Assembly: GCF_000336755.1 (NCBI RefSeq)
Contig: NZ_AOLK01000011.1
Coordinates: forward strand, 160,443 to 224,442
DNA: 64,000 nucleotides
Source: Haloferax elongans ATCC BAA-1513
Lineage (GTDB): Archaea > Halobacteriota > Halobacteria > Halobacteriales > Haloferacaceae
Direction: 5' to 3'
The notes beneath the pieces were generated by a model, which was not told the origin of the DNA, did no database searches, and saw only the letters and a program-made list of their open reading frames with translations. Of the stretch, positions 61,108 through 64,000 are shown in pieces. Each line of letters opens with the position of its first letter. Within the stretch, counting starts at the first letter, position 1. The translations under genes and the position numbers were made by a program.

Positions 61108-61566
61108 ATGACGTACGAAAACCTCGACGCCAAACTCATCAACGCACTACTCGGTGACGGTCGCGCGAGTCTGCGAAGCCTCGCCGAAGAACTCGACGTG
61201 TCGGTCACGACCGTCTCGAATCACCTTCGCGACCTCGAAGACGAGGGTGTCATCGAGGGGTACACACCGCGCGTGAACTACGACGCACTCGGCTACGACG
61301 TCACCGCCGTCATCCAACTGAAAGTCGAGGGGTCGGCCCTCCCCGACATCACAGAGCGTCTGCAGTCCGAAAAGCAGATGATTTCGGTCTACGAGGTCAC
61401 CGGCGACTACGACATCATCGCTATCGGGAAGTTCCGCGACACCGACGGCATGAACACGCAAATCAAGAAGCTGCTCACCGACGCCGACATCCGCGAGTCC
61501 AACACCTCGGTCGTCCTCAACGCCGTCACCGAAAACGAGCAGTTCGAACTCGACATCGAAGAGTAG
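61108..61566 (+). CDS. lrp: Lrp/AsnC-family transcription regulator
   Basis: 152 aa. N-terminal HTH '[59 protein letters not shown]' and a RAM-domain '[58 protein letters not shown]' with the ligand-binding helix/strand pattern. Lrp family members assemble as octamers and sense amino acids. Divergent from glnA; probable partner in nitrogen control. ATG 61108 chosen; the inverted repeat at 61056-61081 may be its operator. Confidence 0.94.
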   Translation: MTYENLDAKLINALLGDGRASLRSLAEELDVSVTTVSNHLRDLEDEGVIEGYTPRVNYDALGYDVTAVIQLKVEGSALPDITERLQSEKQMISVYEVTGDYDIIAIGKFRDTDGMNTQIKKLLTDADIRESNTSVVLNAVTENEQFELDIEE

Positions 61567-61635
61567 AGACTCGGACACCACTCGGTTTTACGATTATTCC
61601 GACCCTACCGAGCACTCCCAAGTCTCTACAGACGG

Positions 61636-61658
61636 AAGGGCAGTGTTTCGACTGGAGA
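61636..61658. repeat. Direct repeat, copy 1
   Basis: AAGGGCAGTGTTTCGACTGG... over 23 bases; copy 2 at 61729-61751 differs at one base (C to T at the sixth position). Period 93 bp. Confidence 0.7.
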
Positions 61659-61728
61659 ATACCGGACGAGAGAGCCTGTGAGACACCCGTCTGACGGATG
61701 GCGCACACGATAGCTGTTAGTTCTCTGA

Positions 61729-61751
61729 AAGGGTAGTGTTTCGACTGGAGA
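61729..61751. repeat. Direct repeat, copy 2
   Basis: AAGGGTAGTGTTTCGACTGG..., pairing with 61636-61658. Confidence 0.7.
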
Positions 61752-61804
61752 CCAACAGACTGCGGTGACTTGCGGGAGCGAACACGTGGAGATGAAGTTC
61801 CACC

Positions 61805-61839
61805 TTTTTGCGACCGTCACTCCGTTCCGGTCGCAAAAA
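61805..61839. repeat. Long palindrome TTTTTGCGACCG-N11-CGGTCGCAAAAA
   Basis: Perfect 12-bp arms, 11-nt loop. On either strand it starts with T5 and ends with A5, so it does not have the T-run of an intrinsic terminator, but it could be a transcript-end hairpin for the convergent lrp and aminopeptidase genes. Confidence 0.6.
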
Positions 61840-61875
61840 CCTGGAGGGAAAAAGACCGCTGGGCGGTTCCTCTGC

Positions 61876-62961
61876 TCAGAAGCCGTCCTCGAACACGAAG
61901 GTCCCGTTGCGCTGGACGACTTCCCCATCGACTTCGATGCGCGATTCTTCGGACATGTCGACAATCATATCGACGTGTTCGGCGCTCTCGTTGACTTCGT
62001 TGTCGTCGCCGACCGTCTCGGGGTAGGCCGACCCAACGGCCATGTGGACGGTGTCGCCCATCTTCTCGTCGAACAGCATGTTGTAGCTAAAGCGGTCGAT
62101 GCTGCGGTTCATGCCGATGCCGAGTTCACCGAGGTAGCGCGCGCCCTCGTCGGTGTCGAACACGCCGTCGAGAACCTCCTCGTTTCGCTCTGCGGAGTAC
62201 TCGACGACCTCGCCGTCTTCGAACGTGACGCGGACGCCCGAGACCTCGCGGCCCTGCCGGTACAGGGGCAGGTCGAAGTAGACCTCGCCGTTGACCGAGT
62301 CCTTCACGGGCGCGGTGAACACCTCGCCGCCGGGGAGGTTGTGTTCGCCCTTGTCGTTGATGGTGGTGTTGCCCGCGACGCTCATGGTCACGTCCGTCTC
62401 GTCGCCCGAGACGATGCGGACCTCCTCGGCGTCGTCCATAATCTCGACCATCTGCGCCTGCAGTTCCTCCTGTTTCTCCCAGTCGAGACTGACGGCGTCG
62501 TAGACGAAGTTCTCGTACTCCTCGGTGCTCATACCGGCGAGTTGGGCGCTGCCTTTCGCGGGGTACTGGGTGAGACACCAACGCTTCGAGAGCGCTTCTT
62601 TCTGAATCGGCTGGTAGGCCCGTCGCCACGCGGCGTTGACCTCGGGGTCTACGTCGCTCATCTCGGTCGCGTTCTCTTCGGCACGGATGTTGATGAGCAC
62701 GTCCGCCTCCTCGAAGAGCGCGAGTTGGTGCGACGGCGTCTCGAACTCCTCGCTGTCCGAGGCCCGGAGGAACGCGCGGTCGAATCGGGAGTTGCTGTCG
62801 GTGGTGACGACGTACGCTCCGCGCTCGCCGAGGAGTTCACAGATGGCGGTCACGAGGTCCTCGGCGACTGGGGGTGCAGAGACGACGACGTTGTCGCCCT
62901 CCTCGACACGAGTCGAGTGGTCGACGATAGTCTGAGCATGTTCGCGGATGCGTGGGTCCAT
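61876..62961 (-). CDS. M29-family (AmpS-like) aminopeptidase
   Basis: 361 aa from ATG 62961 (MDPRIREHAQTIVDHSTRVEEGDNV). Conserved M29 metal-binding parts are seen: 'NLPGGEVFTAPVKDSVNGEVYFDLPLY' (the G-E-x-x-x-x-P block), 'ARYLGELGIGMNRSIDRF', and the C-terminal 'MAVGSAYPETVGDDNEVNESAEHVDMIVDMSE' (H in 'AEHVDMIVD'). These enzymes remove N-terminal residues and use two cobalt or zinc ions. Cytoplasmic. The upstream in-frame codon at 63006 is not favoured. Its 3' end faces the intergenic region with palindrome 61805-61839. Confidence 0.9.
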   Translation of the reverse strand: MDPRIREHAQTIVDHSTRVEEGDNVVVSAPPVAEDLVTAICELLGERGAYVVTTDSNSRFDRAFLRASDSEEFETPSHQLALFEEADVLINIRAEENATEMSDVDPEVNAAWRRAYQPIQKEALSKRWCLTQYPAKGSAQLAGMSTEEYENFVYDAVSLDWEKQEELQAQMVEIMDDAEEVRIVSGDETDVTMSVAGNTTINDKGEHNLPGGEVFTAPVKDSVNGEVYFDLPLYRQGREVSGVRVTFEDGEVVEYSAERNEEVLDGVFDTDEGARYLGELGIGMNRSIDRFSYNMLFDEKMGDTVHMAVGSAYPETVGDDNEVNESAEHVDMIVDMSEESRIEVDGEVVQRNGTFVFEDGF

Positions 62962-63044
62962 ACCGCGATGTGAGTCTTCGCACACCAAACACATTTCGAA
63001 GCGCAACTATTGCCGGTGCAGTGACGCCGCGGCGAGTGACCCCC

Positions 63045-63052
63045 GTTTATTT
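63045..63052 (+). promoter_or_regulatory. TATA box of the threonine aldolase gene
   Basis: GTTTATTT, 27-34 nt before ATG 63079. Confidence 0.5.
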
Positions 63053-63078
63053 CTCACTCGGGGCGGTCTCTTCGTGCG

Positions 63079-64000
63079 ATGATAGACCTTCGCAGCGATA
63101 CGGTTACACTCCCCTCCGAGGAGATGCGCGCGGCCGCGAAAGACGCCGAGGTCGGCGACGACGTCTATGGCGACGACCCGACGGTGAACGAACTCGAAGT
63201 GCGCGCCGCCGAACTGGTTGGCAAGGAGGCCGCGCTGTTTGTCCCCTCCGGCACGATGGGCAACCAGATTGCTGCCCGCGTCCACACCGACCCCGGACAC
63301 GAGGCGCTCGTCGATACCGAAGCCCACGTCTACAAATGGGAGGTTGGCGGCTTCGCCGAACTGTCGAATCTGCAAATCCGCGCCTTCGATGCAGGCGAGC
63401 GGGCCGCCCCGACGCCCGAGCAAGTACGCGAGCACGCACGCGAAGAATCCCTCCACGTCGCTGGGACGGGGCTGCTCTGTCTCGAAAACACGCACAACGC
63501 TCGCGGCGGCGTCGCAATCCCGAAAGCCGATATCGACGCGGCGGCCGAGACAGCTCACGACCTCGACATTCCGGTCCACCTCGACGGTGCTCGCCTGTTC
63601 AACGCCTGTGTCGCGCTCGACGAGGACCCGGCGGCGATGGTCGAGCAGGTCGATACCGTGATGTTCTGTCTGTCGAAGGGACTCGGCGCACCCGTCGGGT
63701 CGATTCTCGCCGGTTCCGAGGCGTTCGTAGAGCAGGCTGTTCGCGTTCGCAAGCAGTTCGGCGGCGGCATGCGGCAGGCTGGCATCATCGCCGCGCCCGG
63801 ACTCGTCGCCCTCGACAACGTCGAGCGCCTCGCCGACGACCACGAGAACGCCCGCATCCTCGCCGACGGACTCGACGACATCCCCGGGCTGTCGGCTCCG
63901 ACGCCGGACACGAACATCGTCGTCGTCGACTCCGAAGGTGCAGGATTGACTGCCGAGGAATTCGTCGGGCTGTGTGATGACGTGAGTGTCCTTGGCGGGA
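63079..64000 (+). CDS. ltaE: Low-specificity L-threonine aldolase, 3' end cut by the window
   Basis: 307 codons visible from ATG 63079 with no stop before the right edge. PLP enzyme of fold type I. 'MIDLRSDTVTLPSEEMRAAAKDAEVGDDVYGDDPTVNELE' is the typical start (DLRSDTVT..P), 'ALFVPSGTMGNQIAARVH' is the PLP-phosphate loop, 'LDGARLFNACVAL' carries the pyridine-contacting Asp, and 'VDTVMFCLSKGLGAPVGSILAG' has the Schiff-base Lys (SKGLGAP). It splits L-threonine into glycine and acetaldehyde. Divergent from the aminopeptidase, 117 nt apart. Confidence 0.94.
   Translation, partial: MIDLRSDTVTLPSEEMRAAAKDAEVGDDVYGDDPTVNELEVRAAELVGKEAALFVPSGTMGNQIAARVHTDPGHEALVDTEAHVYKWEVGGFAELSNLQIRAFDAGERAAPTPEQVREHAREESLHVAGTGLLCLENTHNARGGVAIPKADIDAAAETAHDLDIPVHLDGARLFNACVALDEDPAAMVEQVDTVMFCLSKGLGAPVGSILAGSEAFVEQAVRVRKQFGGGMRQAGIIAAPGLVALDNVERLADDHENARILADGLDDIPGLSAPTPDTNIVVVDSEGAGLTAEEFVGLCDDVSVLGG

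Larger units (their letters stand above)
61567..61875. other. 309-nt intergenic region: direct repeat and GC palindrome, no gene
   Basis: Lies between the 3' ends of lrp (plus strand) and the aminopeptidase (minus strand). It holds a 23-bp direct repeat (61636-61658 and 61729-61751) and a 12-bp-stem palindrome (61805-61839). Six-frame reading shows only short frames, none convincing. Too far apart for CRISPR spacing and without a third copy. Confidence 0.6.

Noticed and set aside
61636..61751. CRISPR-like pair of repeats
   Set aside because: Only two copies, 70-nt interval, 23-bp unit with a mismatch, no cas genes; spacing is wrong for CRISPR.

Overview
The window is haloarchaeal chromosome, most like Haloferax or a close relative. 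The evidence is high G+C with strongly acidic proteins, TFB, an Orc1/Cdc6 protein, an archaeal MCM and an archaeal-type AlaRS, a ubiquitin-like modifier matching SAMP2, surface proteins ending in PGF-CTERM anchors, several stand-alone winged-helix regulators, and TATA boxes 20-35 nt from start codons, as expected of leaderless transcripts. From memory, the order orc - rpiA - larB - samp2 - rfc - alaS ... mcm ... minD - tfb ... trm1 ... glnA/lrp is that of the Haloferax volcanii main chromosome, but the SAMP2 sequence differs from the H. volcanii protein I remember, so this is a relative. No tRNA, rRNA, IS element or CRISPR array was seen; both window ends cut genes.

Layout. 0-9.4 kb: small housekeeping and information genes (SDR, Orc1/Cdc6, ribose-5-phosphate isomerase, a 55-aa half histone fold, LarB, GIY-YIG protein, phosphohexomutase, winged-helix regulator, redoxin, SAMP2, RFC small subunit). 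9.4-20.8 kb: GAF/PAS histidine kinase, alanyl-tRNA synthetase, a P-loop-less RecA-like protein, a hydrolase-like protein lacking its nucleophile, APC permease, glutamine amidotransferase, SHOCT membrane protein, acyl-CoA dehydrogenase. 20.9-33.7 kb: envelope and redox genes, namely two paralogous PGF-CTERM surface proteins, a zinc-ferredoxin homologue, a glyoxalase-fold protein, a pilin, a ferritin-like protein, a cytochrome b/HdrD-type protein that could take electrons from acyl-CoA dehydrogenase via ETF, and a coupled lipoprotein/subtilase pair. 33.7-35.7 kb: a complete biotin ECF transporter (bioY, ATPase, T subunit) behind a BirA-like inverted repeat.

35.8-44.8 kb: mcm carrying two inteins in its ATPase centre (Walker A and Walker B), followed by a large multi-sensor HTH_10 regulator and a duplicated winged-helix protein. 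44.9-51.2 kb: a run of haloarchaeal genes of unknown function, tightly coupled and ending in a MinD-type ATPase, then a divergent TFB gene and, farther on, a second ParA-like protein whose P-loop lysines are gone. This run is the best candidate for an undescribed system in the window. 51.3-64 kb: HIT protein, uracil-DNA glycosylase, PRPP synthetase, a beta-propeller-like protein, SWIM zinc protein, Trm1, BrkB-type membrane protein, PAP2 phosphatase, methyltransferase, glutamine synthetase divergent from an Lrp regulator, M29 aminopeptidase and threonine aldolase (cut at the right edge).

Recurring themes are proteins that keep a fold but lose its catalytic residues (SDR, alpha/beta hydrolase, ParA-like, RecA-like, the first CCG domain), and inverted repeats at promoters (bioY, ferritin-like, lrp, tfb/49313) that look like operators.
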